NCBI GenBank assembly: GCA_018136815.1
Contig: CM030931.1
Span: 4,594,148 to 4,658,147 of the forward strand
Source: Isochrysis galbana
Lineage: Eukaryota; Haptophyta; Isochrysidales; Isochrysidaceae
DNA: 64,000 bases
Reading direction: 5' to 3'
Program-made: the position numbers and the translations under genes
Notes under the pieces: generated by a model
The model's database searches: none
What the model was told of the DNA's origin: nothing
What the model saw: the letters and a program-made list of their open reading frames with translations, nothing else
In this document: piece after piece, positions 40,900-51,414 of the stretch
Position numbering within the stretch: the first letter of the stretch is position 1
Layout of the letters: each line of letters starts with the position of its first letter

Positions 40900-42630
40900 C
40901 TAATCCGCCATTGCCGCGATGACCTCCGTCGGCTGACCGGGGACAGTACGCGAGCCGACGGGAAGGCCATCGGATACTGCTGCGTGTAATTCCACCCTTT
41001 CCACACTGCGACGCGACAATCCCACTGCTGCAATAAGGTAAGATGCTGAGCCAACAAAGGCAACGACGGCAAGAATAAGCAAATCGTACGCGCCTTTCCC
41101 GGTGAATGTGAGAGGAAGCAGTGCTGGAACAATATTGATGGTGGATCCAATGAAGCCCGAGCATAGGTTGATGTACCGAGGGGGCGCAATGTACGCGATA
41201 ATGACCCAGCCCAGAGAAGATGCTACCGCGTAGCATGACCCCAAGAGCACACATCCAGGAACGGGCGGAATGGGTGCCAAAGCGAGCGCCAAGAGCGATA
41301 GACCGATCAGAATAGTGGATACACTCGCGATTGCAAGCAGCGGCCGCGGTCCGAGTTCGCACTTGTCCACCAATATCCCAATCGGCAGCGCCAACAAAAG
41401 AATGGAACCCTCAGGGATAAGCATCACTGTGTCCGCACGGGAGATTGACATGCCAAAGCGCTCTTGCAAATGTTTTGAGCCGATGAACCAAAATGGAACG
41501 ACTGAACCATAGGTGCACCCGAACGCAAGCGCATAAAAGAAGAAGGACGCCTTGAGCTCCTTCTTCGCTCGGCGTAATGAGGAAAGAAACCCGACAGCTT
41601 GGGTATCCTGCACCGTTGTGCCGTTGAAACAATGGGCAACGTCTGGGCTTGTGTTGTGTGAGCAATAGACTGGACTCGGGTTCACCTCGCTGCCACCCTC
41701 GCCGCTGCCTCCGTCGGGGAGCGTGCTCGCACAGTGGGACAGCTTTGCAGCATGCCGTCGCAGTAGTGCGTCCACGCGGTGTGCCATCTGACGCAACGGT
41801 TGCGGCCGCGCCAGGTGAGTGATGCAGTGCTTTGGGCATGAGCAAGGTTGGCTTGAGTGTGGTGTATCCAGGCCGGCGGGACTGTGATCGTGCTGGGGCC
41901 CTCTTATGCTCACCGTTGCCCAAACGAGCAAAGTAATGCCGACAATGGACGGAAGAATTAGAGCGACACGCAGTCCATAGGTGGAAAGTACCGCCGGCTC
42001 AATCAAAAAATTGGTCACGGATCCCACACGGTTGGACGCGCTGATCACACCTACTATGGTGGCCCAGCAGTCTCGGAAGCGGTGGGACAGCAAACCAATA
42101 GGGAGTACGTCGATGGCCTCGTACCTGGCAAAGACCACGGATCACATGAGCGATGGGTGCATTCGCGGAGGAATGAGCAAGAAGCCAGGCGCAGCCAGGC
42201 TTGCAACCAGCACATGCAGGACTCACCCGAGGCCCATGCAAGCACGTCCAATGAACAGTATCCAGTAGCGTTGTGTGAAGGCCGAGAGGGCAACCAGCGA
42301 ATTGCCGCAGGCTGAGACGAAGCAGAAGAAGACAATCGCATTGGCAGGGCCAACAAGCTGCGCGATGCCTCCTCCGAGCAGAGGTATCACGATATTGGGC
42401 ACAAAGTAGCTTGTTGTCAACGCATTGTACTGCACGACAGAGAGAGCGAACAAGCCATTGGGGTCTTCAAGTGGTACCTCGAGAGCTCCTAGTGAGTCGC
42501 GCGCCCAATGATTGGTGGAAAGGAGCAGGATGATCGAAACAACGAGCAGCCAGCGCGCGCGGCCCTCCGTTTGTGGTCTGATTGCCTCAAGCAGACGTGT
42601 GTCGAGCGCATCAGCACCGCCTGTCGACAT
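40900..42630 (-). CDS. MFSD1-like major facilitator transporter
   Basis: Two exons on the minus strand: 42630-42227 and 42124-40900 (542 residues). The intron is GTGAGT...TTTGCCAG, 102 bp. Joining restores the transmembrane-4 motif GRACMGLG-YEAIDV, equivalent to RVLFGLGGESL in MFSD1. Exon 1 has the N-terminal hydrophobic segments (WLLVVSIILLLSTNHWARDS, SYFVPNIVIPLLGGGIAQL). Exon 2 has a large hydrophilic Cys/His-rich loop between helices 6 and 7, then the C-terminal half (FFFYALAFGCTYGSVVPFWF, LIPEGSILLLALPIGILVDK). MFSD1 exports dipeptides from lysosomes in animals; the substrate here is unknown. The start is the ATG at 42630; the frame opens earlier at a non-ATG codon. A pyrimidine tract lies directly upstream on the coding strand. 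Confidence 0.85.
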
Positions 42631-42659
42631 CTCACGTGCAGCTCGCGCTCGTGGCACGT

Positions 42660-42860
42660 TTGCCTCAATCCAAGAGAGGGAGAGGCGAAGAGGGGAAGGG
42701 AGCGCGCGAGCGCGAGGAGAGAGGGAGAGAGGGAGAGGAGAGGGAGAGGGTGAGAGGGAGAGGGGGGCGGGGAGGGGGGGGAAGGGGGGGAGGAGAGAGA
42801 AAGAAAGAGGCAGAGAAAGAGGCGGAGAGAGAGGGAGAGAAAGAGGGAGGGAGAGCGGGT
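42660..42860 (+). repeat. GA-rich tract upstream of the MFSD1-like gene
   Basis: Almost pure purine on the plus strand (GAGAGGGAGAG units), hence pyrimidine on the coding strand. It lies 30-230 bp before the start codon. Confidence 0.85.
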
Positions 42861-42914
42861 CGGGCGGACGGCACTCGTCTCTCCTCTCTTCACTCTCTTC
42901 TCCCTAGTAGTACC

Positions 42915-42985
42915 GTGAACGCCGCCGTCCGCTGCTTATCGCCCCTTGTTCACGGTTCCGTGTGTGCGCTTTCTATGGGTAACTG
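42915..42985 (+). repeat. Short dispersed repeat R7, copy a
   Basis: GAACGCCGCCGTCCGCTGCT, then TCGCCCCTTGTT and CTTTCTATGGG. A second copy lies at 47868-47935. Confidence 0.65.
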
Positions 42986-43239
42986 GAGCCTGGCGCCTGG
43001 CGTGGCCCAGACTCATTTTATTGTGCTAGTGCCATTTGCCAGTGCGTCGAGCCGCCAGGGTCGGTGTCTGAGTCAGTCATTTGGTCGCGTCGTCTTCTTG
43101 ATCTGGCTCATCCTGTGTGTCGAGGGTGGGTAGGGCGGGGGTCCATCGTAGTAGCGAAGAGAGAGGTTGCTGAAGGGCTTGAGGTGTTGAGGTTGAGGTG
43201 AGGGACCGTGGGGTAGGATGTTGGGTGAGGATGTTGCAT

Positions 43240-43440
43240 GTCTTGCTCTGTGTCGGAGCGAAGCTCGTTTCCTCTTTGGAAACGGGTCGCGAAGGCGCAC
43301 CGGCGGCTAACACGGCGCATGGTTCATCCGGGGAGCGCCCGGGCAACGGGCTCATCGGGGGAACGGGGGAGACCAAGGGCCAAGGACGGGCATTTGATAT
43401 GGACGGGAGAAGTGAGGTGTCGTTCCGTCAATTGTGGGAA
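43240..43440 (+). repeat. Dispersed repeat R4, copy a
   Basis: GTGTCGGAGCGAAGCTCGTT, a hairpin-like CGTTTCCTCTTTGGAAACG, then GGCGCACCGGCGGC and GGTTCATCCGGGGAGC. A second copy lies at 54075-54235. Confidence 0.75.
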
Positions 43441-45600
43441 ATCAGCCGAATTGAGCTATCAAATGTCCATATACAAATCTACCACGTGCTCTTAGGGATT
43501 GGTCTATTTTTGGCGACAGAGTGACGAACCAGCGCCCCCATGGAGTGCATCGGTTCCCCCACGGGGCGCCGTAATAAAAATTTTTTCCAACTGGGAAGGT
43601 GCTGGTCCGAAGTTTTTTCTTCAGTGAAGGTGCAGGTGAAGGTGAGAGTGCAGGAACTGCAGGTGCAGGTGAAGACACGGTGAACGGGGCGCGCTGGGCG
43701 GCCAGTAGCCCGCCAAGGTGGCTGTTGATCGTGCTCCCGTGGGATTGCAAGTTGAGAGCCAAAATTGATCAAGTGGTGGGGCACACCACCCATGTTATCG
43801 GAAAAAATAAGCAGGCACCTGCACTGCACGCACACTCCTTCACTCCAACTGCGGCATCGACGCCACATACAGCTGCGGAGCCCGCGCGCGCACATCGGGC
43901 TCGTCAGGCATGGCGGGATTCCGGGACGGAAAAGTTGTGTCCAATTAGCTAGTGGGGTTGGCTAGGATATAACATTAATTATTTTATTTATTACTGAGCT
44001 CACAACGTCACAGATCACAGCTAACTAAGGTGAGTGCTTCCAATCCATGCACAATCCAGCCACCAGACTCTCACTCCCATGGTTTACTTTGCATTGGGCA
44101 AGGCGCAAGGAGCTCAATCAAAGGCCGCCAGCCTCTGCTGTTGCAACACTTTAGAGACAAAAGATAGGAATTCTTGTGTGGGGTGTGGGGGTGAGGGTGG
44201 AAATGGTGGGGGTGATGGCCTAACCGTTTGAGTTGGCTGCCATTTAAGTGTGCTGCTTTGCTTGAGACCATTTTCGTGCTGCTCGCGCCAGGGGCCTGTT
44301 TTCGATATTTTGGGGTTCTAAGTAAGGCTAGAGGCTAGGGCTGGGGTGTTCATTCAAGGTGAGGTCACCATTCAACTTCTCATGGGGTTGCTTACTTAGC
44401 TATGTGTCCGATTTCATGTTCATGTTGTGATTCCCTCGTTAACTAAGGAACCTTCCCGAAAACTCGTGCTGCTAGATGCTCGGCCTATACTGGTCTTGTT
44501 CTGTTGGAGTCTGCAGACTGCTGCCCCCCATGGGGGGAGCCAGCATGGCTGTTGCGCATGGTGTGGCCGGAGCCACGGGCCGTGTGGCGCGACGCGGGTC
44601 GCGCTCGCACTAGCTCGGCCTCTCACGGCGGGCGCGGTCGCTTCGACAGCGACTGCTACATTGGGGCTGGGGGGCCGCCTTCGGCGGGGGGCCCGAAGGA
44701 GAGGTGGGGAGCGGCGGCGCGCTCCATGGCAACTGACTATAAAGTTAGTTGCGAACCAAGTATAAAATTAAAATTAGTTGGCGGCGAGCGCGGCGAGTAT
44801 AACTCGTTAAAATCAGGTTTGGGTTTGACCGCCCTTCGATGCAGTTGCCTAGTTACAAATGATGCGTGTAGAGTGTAGACGGCTTACATTTTGCCATAGC
44901 ACATCATGAAACGTTAACATGTGAAGAATCTTGTCCAACTCATCATGCGCACAAGCTTTCGCATACAAGCACATCAAATACGCGCCGTGCGGCACTCAAA
45001 TCCGTGCATGTGCATGCTTCTCTCGCATATGATATGCTACAAATTGACGCCAGCTTGCCCGCTATTCCCCTGTTCCCATTGTTCCGAAATATGTCCCGGA
45101 CACCGCTCTCACAAGAGATAACCACAGGAGGAACGGCAACAATCTTGGGCCGAAAAGAAAACCGATTGGCATTTCAGCTTAATGCGGAAATTTTCGATGG
45201 AGCTTAGAGTGAGCGGCAGCGAAGCACCACTCCCTCGGTCCCCTCAGGCGTCTCCTCCTGTGAAAGACTCACGAGCGGCGTCCCGTTGAGAGATCGCCGA
45301 CGATCACGGAAAGACTCACCAAAATTCCGAGAAAATCTACGCAATGATTGAAGGGCGAACGTACAGCAACCCTTCAGCCTTCCTCATGGTTTCCAACACG
45401 TGACGTGCTGTGCTGCTAGGAATGCAACCGCCAGCTCTTAATTATCAGCTGTTGCCCGGTCAGATCCGCGCGCGTCCTCTGGTGGGGAGTGAGGAAATGC
45501 CGAATGCAGAGAAAGGCAGGAAGCAGCTAGCCCACAAAACACGCACCACTTTAGTCTCGTGACTGTATAACACAAAAAGCATATCCCTATGGCGGGTCTG
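43440..45600. other. Long intergenic stretch with minor repeats
   Basis: No supported gene in about 2.1 kb. Contains a GGTGCAGGTGAAGGTG-type minisatellite (43625-43680), repeat R8 copy b (43905-43985) and a GTTTGACCGCCCTT terminus-like word near 44825 related to R6 ends. From 44880 the sequence is AT-richer and probably includes the 3' flank of the DUF4922 gene. Confidence 0.4.
43905..43985 (+). repeat. Short dispersed repeat R8, copy b
   Basis: GGCATGGCGGGATTCCGG, GAAAAGTTGTGTCCAATTAG and CTAGTGGGGTTGG, as at 8940-9035. Confidence 0.7.
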
Positions 45601-45608
45601 CTCATGAC

Positions 45609-46855
45609 TTAGCGCACCAGACAACCGTTGGGGGCGGAGTCCAGTGATTGCGATGGACGAATTGCCGTCAGGACGCGCCGCTCGCGGATCTGTGGCACTG
45701 TGCTGATCGTCCCCTCGATGTCATCAAGAGCACGTCCGAAATTGCGTAGCCGAGCTGGCAATGGGGCCGTGTTGATTTCGAAAAGCTCTGCGGCGTGCTC
45801 CGGCTGCAGGCGCATGAAGTCCTCTTGTTGGTACACGGTGAATGAGCCGAGCAGCTCGGGTCCGCCCACAGTCTCCGGGTAGAGCTCAAAGGAGCGCTCG
45901 GGGCGCTGGTGAGGTTTAGGCCACACATAGATGTGGTGAGGAGTGAAGAGCAAATTGTGGGGCTGATTGTCCTGCTGCATGGCCCATACGGCCGCGGCTA
46001 CGAGATCGACGTGGCACCACTCAAAGACGTAACAGTGGCCAGGAAAACCATTGGGCCGCAGAGGCCGCACGCCGGAGATGAGGCGCGCGCAAGGCTCCAG
46101 CGGTAGTAATGTGACCGGAGGGTGCTCATCGATGATGTGGCAGTGGAAGTGGTTGACCGAGGCGGAGGCGCACCACGAGTTGAAGTAGGCACAGAAAGAT
46201 GAAGGCCGGATGAGCTGTCCGACGGATTGAAGGTGTGCGGCCGTCATCTGCTGTGGCACAAGCTCATTGCAGACGAGCAGCATGTGCCTTGGGAACAGGG
46301 GGAACTTGTTGGTGAGGACGTCATAACTACCGCCGAGAAGTTCCAAGTGGAGCAGGCGTTCACCAGGGTTCTTGATTTTGCCGAAATGGAAGCCAGAGGG
46401 GTCGAACGGTGTGCACACGAAGCGCTGACCGTCAGCTTTCTTGGGCTTAGCTGCAGGCGAAATGGCGAGGAGCGGAATGATCAGCACGGAGCCAGAGGTA
46501 CGGGCGAGTGGGGTGGATGAGCAGGCACGGGTGTTGCCATGTAGTCGCAGCACAGGCATAGGCGTAGCTCACTGTTGCGGCGCGCATCTAAGCGCTTTCG
46601 AAGGAAAGGGCCGCCAAGCGGCTCGGAGATGGCGCCTCCGTCCTCGGCGTCGTACATGATGAGCCGCTGGTCGGGGGGAAGAAGCGCAGAGGCCTCGAGC
46701 ACAGAGCAGAAGGCATTGCGCAGCGCAGCGTCATTCTGCGCTGCTGGCCGCAGGTGCCATCCTCGGATGGTGTACTTGTTGTCGGAGCGCGTCTTCTCAG
46801 GCGTGAGTGCGCCATTCGCATTCATGTGCAGGTCTGTTGTCAAGCTTGGCGACAT
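45609..46855 (-). CDS. HIT-fold protein of the DUF4922 / ATP-adenylyltransferase-like group
   Basis: Two exons on the minus strand: 46855-46529 and 46445-45609 (387 residues). The intron is modelled as GTGCCT...GCAGCTAAG, 83 bp; the donor could also be GTACCT 27 bp further in. Exon 1 is a mixed N-terminal domain. Exon 2 starts PKKADGQRFV, then CTPFDPSGFHFGKI and the block DVLTNKFPLFPRHMLLV typical of ATP adenylyltransferases and GDP-hexose phosphorylases. The HIT-type triad is NHFHCHIIDE (HxHxH). The catalytic histidine of such enzymes is normally in this motif, so nucleotidyl transfer or phosphorolysis of a nucleotide conjugate is likely. The substrate cannot be named. The C-terminal domain (HIYVWPKPHQRP) also fits the group. 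Confidence 0.75.
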
Positions 46856-46859
46856 ACTC

Positions 46860-47870
46860 GAGCGTGAAGGTGAAGCAGTTCAGGTGGCGGTGATTGAAGG
46901 ACTGAGCGCGACGATTGCTGATCCTTCCAATCATTAGCACATGTCGGTCTGCGGGGCGCGCGGGAGGCAGTCGTCTTGTGAGAGGGTGGTGTAGACGAGC
47001 CAGTGAGCGTGCTCGCGTCCGGTGTCGCGCCGCGTACCGCGGGTTGCGGCCGAGGGAAGGCGGTGGAAGGGGGGCAGGGGGCTCGTGCGGGCGAAGGGGC
47101 TTCACGCACCGAGTTGAGGGGGGTGTGGGGGGGGGGAGGGAGCGGAGGGGAGAGAAGAGAAATGGAAGGTGGAGGCCGGGGACTGGAAATGTCTCCCGCA
47201 CGCTCTGGCTTCCTCTCGCTGGCCCCCCCCCCCCCCCCCCCCCCCCCGCCACCCCCCCCCGCCACCCCCCCCCCCTCCACCCGGCCCTCTTCCCGCTCAC
47301 CCACCTCCTCTCGTTCTCTCTGGTTCTCTCTCTCGTTCCTCGTCGTCTCGTTCTCTCTCGTTCTCGAATCCTGCGCTACTCCAATAATGGCCATCTTCTC
47401 CAGACCGGCTGCTCCCGGTCTCTCCCCATCTCTCTTCCCGTGTCTCCCTCTTCTCTTTACTCTTACCTCCTCCAGCAGGACGCGTGATCCTCTTGGTTGG
47501 GTGGGGGAAGGGTGGCGGGAGCGGGAGCGGGGGGGGGGGGGGCGGGGGATCCGTGGGGTTTCAGGTGAGCAGGGTGGCGTTGGCGCGCGCGGGGGGGAGC
47601 TCGTGGGCGAGTGGCCCCCGCCCCCCCCCCCCCCCCCCGCCCCCCCCGCCCCTCCCCTCCTCCGCTCCGCCAGCATCGCGCGCGTCCTCGCCGCCGGAGA
47701 TAGCGCGGGCTCGCCGCATCGCTCGCTTCCCACACCACACACTCACACACTCACACACTCCTCCTCCTCCTCCCGCTCCCCCCCCCAACGGCCCAGCCGT
47801 CGGCCGGCCGATGTACCACAACCAAAATATTTCAACCTGTCGCGGATAAAAGGATTTTACTATTGAACGC
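46860..47870. other. Low-complexity G/C tract region
   Basis: Contains a C run at 47222-47247 with further C runs to about 47275, a G run near 47530-47541 and C runs near 47620-47640. Six frames are open for up to 300 residues on both strands purely because of biased composition (Pro, Gly, Arg, Ser). No domain anywhere. Confidence 0.6.
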
Positions 47871-47935
47871 CGCCGTCCGCCGCTTGTCGCTTGTCGCCCC
47901 TTGTTACACTTTGCGCTCTCTATGGGGTACTCGTA
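47868..47935 (+). repeat. Short dispersed repeat R7, copy b
   Basis: GAACGCCGCCGTCCGCCGCT, then TCGCCCCTTGTT and GCTCTCTATGGGG, as at 42915-42985. Confidence 0.65.
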
Positions 47936-48084
47936 GGAGTACTCTGAACTCTTAAAACTCTTTACTGCCGGGCCGAAGCACCGAAACAGGTGCTTCACCA
48001 CAGCTGTTTTGTACGGTGGCTCATGGGGGGATGGCTTTTACTTTTACTTTTACGAGAAATATTGAATATTGAATATTGGACTGA

Positions 48085-48620
48085 AAACCCTAGATGTTAA
48101 ACACAGGAACAGTGTGTTTCTACGGAAGTCAAAAACAGTGTTTTTCACCGTGTTTCTAGGAGACCCCCATGTCCGGAACAGAGGGTTGCGCGCTGCGCGC
48201 GCGCGGTGAGTGAGCGTGTGAGCGTGCGAGCGAGGCCATAGCCATAGCATTATCAATCCCGCCACTTGATTGCCTGGCCTCCCACCTGCACCACTACACC
48301 ACTAGCTACCACCACCTACCACCTAGCACCTAGTTGGATGCAAGACAATCAATCATCAATCACAATCATGCTTGACAGTTACTATTACAATTACACTCCC
48401 ACAGGAACTACCGGTAGCTGTGAGCTGTGAGCCTACGGGAGATGGATATAAATATATATGTATAATATACTACTATATATATATATGACCCGGTGTTTTC
48501 GGTACTGTGTTTCACCGTGTTTCCAAAAAAGCCAAAAACAGCTGTTTTTGGTGTGTTTCTAGACCTAACCCTAACCCACCGTGTTTAACATCTTAACATC
48601 TAGGCTGAAAACACGAGAAA
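48085..48620. repeat. CACGGTGTTT-rich repeat R6, two further blocks
   Basis: Blocks at 48085-48200 and 48485-48620 share AAACAGTGTTTTTCACCGTG, AAACAGCTGTTTTTGGTG and AACATCTAGGCTGAAAAC words with 4085-4735. Between them is AT-rich DNA with a TATATA run (48447-48485). A terminus-like TAGGGCGGTCAAACAG lies at 48797. Confidence 0.5.
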
Positions 48621-49004
48621 AAAAGCGAAGTGGTTTTCGGCCGAGAGGTTGCTTCCCCTCGCCGCCCCCCTCTCCCCCCCCTCCCCTCGCGCGATGGCAC
48701 TTGAAGTCGCGTTCCGTCAAAAGAGGACCAAGCTATGTGCGTGTTTTCTTTTTGGTTAACCACAACCACGATAATATTATTATTACAAAGCTAATAGGGC
48801 GGTCAAACAGTGTTTTTTATAAGGGGTGAAAAAATGACCATCTCAGAACTGAGGAAATTTAAGTATTTTTTTCGGGAGAAAGTTCCCAATACACCCAACT
48901 AGCACATATCCGGGGCCCATTAGGACCCAGACCCCCCCCTTGGGCCCCCACAACAAAACGTAATCAAAAACTGACAAAAGACGCTAAAATCGCAAAAGCT
49001 CAAA

Positions 49005-49240
49005 AAGCCCAACTTCGAACCGATGCCGGGCGCGCTGCGTGGCCGTTTTCGACGAACCATCCGGATGGCGGACCCCACCAGATACCATATACGCATATCC
49101 CACCCGGATGGTCACGCCAATCGGGCAGGCCGCGCGCCGAACCCTCGTCGAAATCACCCACCCGCCGAGCCCATTGAACGTTGAGCCGTCGCCGAGGGAG
49201 GCCCGGAGAGACCAACTTCGAACCGATGCCGGGCGCGCTG
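49005..49240 (-). repeat. Diverged ~203-bp satellite, inverted (cluster B)
   Basis: CAACTTCGAACCGATGCCGG occurs at about 49011 and 49213. Its reverse complement matches the GGTCGAAGTTGGGC end of the 205-bp unit. Between them, the reverse complement reads GATTGGCGTGACC and a GATATGCGTATATGG segment corresponding to GATTGGCGTGGCT and CGATATGGTGCG of cluster A. Confidence 0.7.
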
Positions 49241-49261
49241 CGCACCTCGGCGCGCCGCGCC

Positions 49262-49525
49262 CTTCGCATGCGCCACACGCATAGGGAAAAAGTTGGCACG
49301 CGCACGCACGGCGCCCCCGCGGGGGGGCCGATGCACATCGCGCCGTGCCCACGCACGGCGTGCACAATGTGATTGCAAGTCATCACACGTACTGCGCAAA
49401 GAAACATGCTAGTTTACGTAAATGTGGACCTTAGGGGGTACGCATAGGGAAAAAGTTGGCATGCGCACGCACGGCGTCTCCACGGGGGGGGGCCGATGCA
49501 CATCGCGCCGTGCACCGACAAGTAA
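49262..49525 (+). repeat. Duplicated 75-bp block between satellite clusters
   Basis: CGCATAGGGAAAAAGTTGGC, GCGCACGCACGGCG and GGCCGATGCACATCGCGCCG occur at about 49278-49350 and again at about 49441-49513, in the same orientation. Confidence 0.75.
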
Positions 49526-49581
49526 TAAATATATATTAAAATGTATGTTTATGTAGTTGTCACACAGGGGAAAAGCGCCGA

Positions 49582-50190
49582 CACGGCGCCCCGTTCGGCC
49601 GGGTGACGTTGGCGTAGTCGTCGGCGCCACACACGGCCGACTATTTCGCGATGCGCGCGGGCGGCGGCGGCGATTGGCGTGACTGCTCGGGCGGCATATT
49701 CGGATATGGTGCCTGGTATGGGATTCCATCGTAGTGGATGACCGAGAAAGCGCCGGCAGCGCGCCCGGTAGCGGTCGAAAGTTGGGCACTCGGCCCGTTC
49801 GGCCGGGTGACGTTCGCGTAGTCGTCGGCGCCACGCACGGCCGACTATTTCGCGATGCGCGCGGGCGGCGGCGGCGATTGGCGTGGCTGCTCGGGCGGCA
49901 TATTCGGATATGGTGCCTGGTATGGAATTCTATCGTAGTGGATGACCGAGAAAGCGCCGGCAGCGCGCTCGGTAGAGGTGGGAAGTTAGGTGTTCGAACG
50001 CATCTCGGTACGTTACCGTTTAGGCGGTTTTTTCGCCAATGCCGATATTCGACAAGATGTGCGAGGCTGGAGAGGGCAATTGGCTCGGCCACTAGAGCAG
50101 CATATCTTGATTTAACGTTTTCTGCTGTCCTAGTTGAAATGGATGAAAGAAAAGACCATGCCGTCCGCCCGGTCGCGGTGCCAAATTAGC
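49582..50190 (+). repeat. Diverged ~204-bp satellite (cluster C)
   Basis: Units anchored on ATTTCGCGATGCGCGCGGGC start at 49643 and 49847, period 204 bp. A third degenerate unit runs to about 50190, ending GCCCGGTCGCGGTGCC. The core words GATTGGCGTG, GATATGGTGC and GGTCGAAAGTTGGGC match the cluster A unit, so both arrays come from one satellite family. Confidence 0.85.
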
Positions 50191-50809
50191 CGCTCTAGCC
50201 CTCGGTGACTAGTGGTTCACGTAAGCGTCTTGAGTTTTGTGATACTTTCGTACACATTGAAGTGCAAAATTATGAGTTTGACTTAGGGTCCAGTGTGCAA
50301 AGAACCACCCCTTGTAGACCCAGTGAGTTGGCGTCAAAATTTTCCTCGTCATTCCATGTTTGTGCCTCGCATGAAGGGCCTCACTAAAAATATACCGGAG
50401 GGGGCCCGACTGTATTTCGCGCACCGTCTTCGAAGGCCTGAAATTCGGCATTTTTCGAAAATTTCGCCGGGGAACCCCCAATTTTTTTTGCTGATCCATC
50501 CTACCGGAACCTATAGGGAGCTTATTTAGCCCTTCATTTACCCATAATTGCTGGTGCCCTCCGCACCCCCATAGTGAGTGACCGGGCTATTTCTTGTTGG
50601 GTTCCGGTTGAAAAACTATTGTTATAGTTTGAACTATGGAGCGTGCCGCGACCGCTCCCGAGCCCCAGGCGACCCTCGTCACCGCGCCCCACCTGGGACG
50701 CCCCATGCCGCCCGAGGCGGCTCGTCAGAAAGCCCTCTCAGAGCCCATCCAACCCATCCAAACCACACCCGCGCAGGCGCGCGGGGTGGCGAGCACTGGC
50801 ACCGAACAT
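50190..50809. other. Intergenic, repeat debris
   Basis: Includes an R1-like terminus GTGAGTGACCGGGCTA (50575-50591) with no R1 body following. The plus-strand frame at 50636-50833 has no domain and is interrupted by the MITE. Confidence 0.4.
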
Positions 50810-51414
50810 GTTGCCACTAAGGCGTGGAACTAGTTACTGAGGTATCTAGCCATCTAGCCATCTAGGCCGGAATTTCACTATCTACATCTACCTAGATGGT
50901 GCTGAGGGACTATCTACATGTACCTAGATGGTAATCGGCTGGGAGCTAGATAACATGTAGATAGTTACCGTTACCGTGCGCGCGTCTACGTCTACAGTCT
51001 ACTGTGCGCATGCATGTACATACAACACAGTGCACACAGAGACATTGACAGAATAAGACACATAGAATGATGCGGATTGATCGCGCGCGCGCGCTTAGTC
51101 AAAATAAGCCGCTGCAATCAGAGCATGCTCCAGCGTCTCATCGGCTTGAGACGCCGCGGGCCGCGCGCGGACTTCTCGGGCGGACGGGCGGGCGCCCGGA
51201 TTCTTATAACTTTAAGTTTAAGTTTAGGCCCGAAGGGTAGATACATACCTAGATATCTCAGATATCTAGGTATCTAGGACGGAATATGCAGTATCTACAT
51301 CGACCTAGATGGCAGTTGGACACTATCTACATCTACCTAGATGGCAGTTGGGCACTATCTACTTGTACCTAGATGGGGGGCTCTTCGGGGGGTATTCCAC
51401 GCCTTAGTTGCCAC
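50810..51414. repeat. 8-bp target-site duplication GTTGCCAC flanking the MITE
   Basis: GTTGCCAC at 50810-50817 and at 51407-51414, immediately outside the inverted repeats. Confidence 0.9.
50818..51406. mobile_element. Non-autonomous hAT element (MITE-like, 589 bp)
   Basis: The left end TAAGGCGTGGAAC and right end (reverse complement) TAAGGCGTGGAAT form a 12-bp perfect inverted repeat, flanked by an 8-bp duplication. There is no transposase frame. Subterminal regions at both ends carry repeated CTATCTACATCTACCTAGATGG-like motifs (near 50878, 50910 and 50955 on the left; near 51290, 51325 and 51357 on the right). The terminus differs from the intact hAT element (TAAGGCTGTGAA) only in the middle, so it belongs to a related family. 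Confidence 0.9.

Noticed and set aside
46840-47866. Frames of 190-300 residues on both strands
   Set aside because: Open only because of homopolymer and GC-rich composition; no domain in any frame.
48563-48578. Telomere-like CCTAACCCTAACCC
   Set aside because: Only two units, inside an R6 repeat; not a telomeric array.
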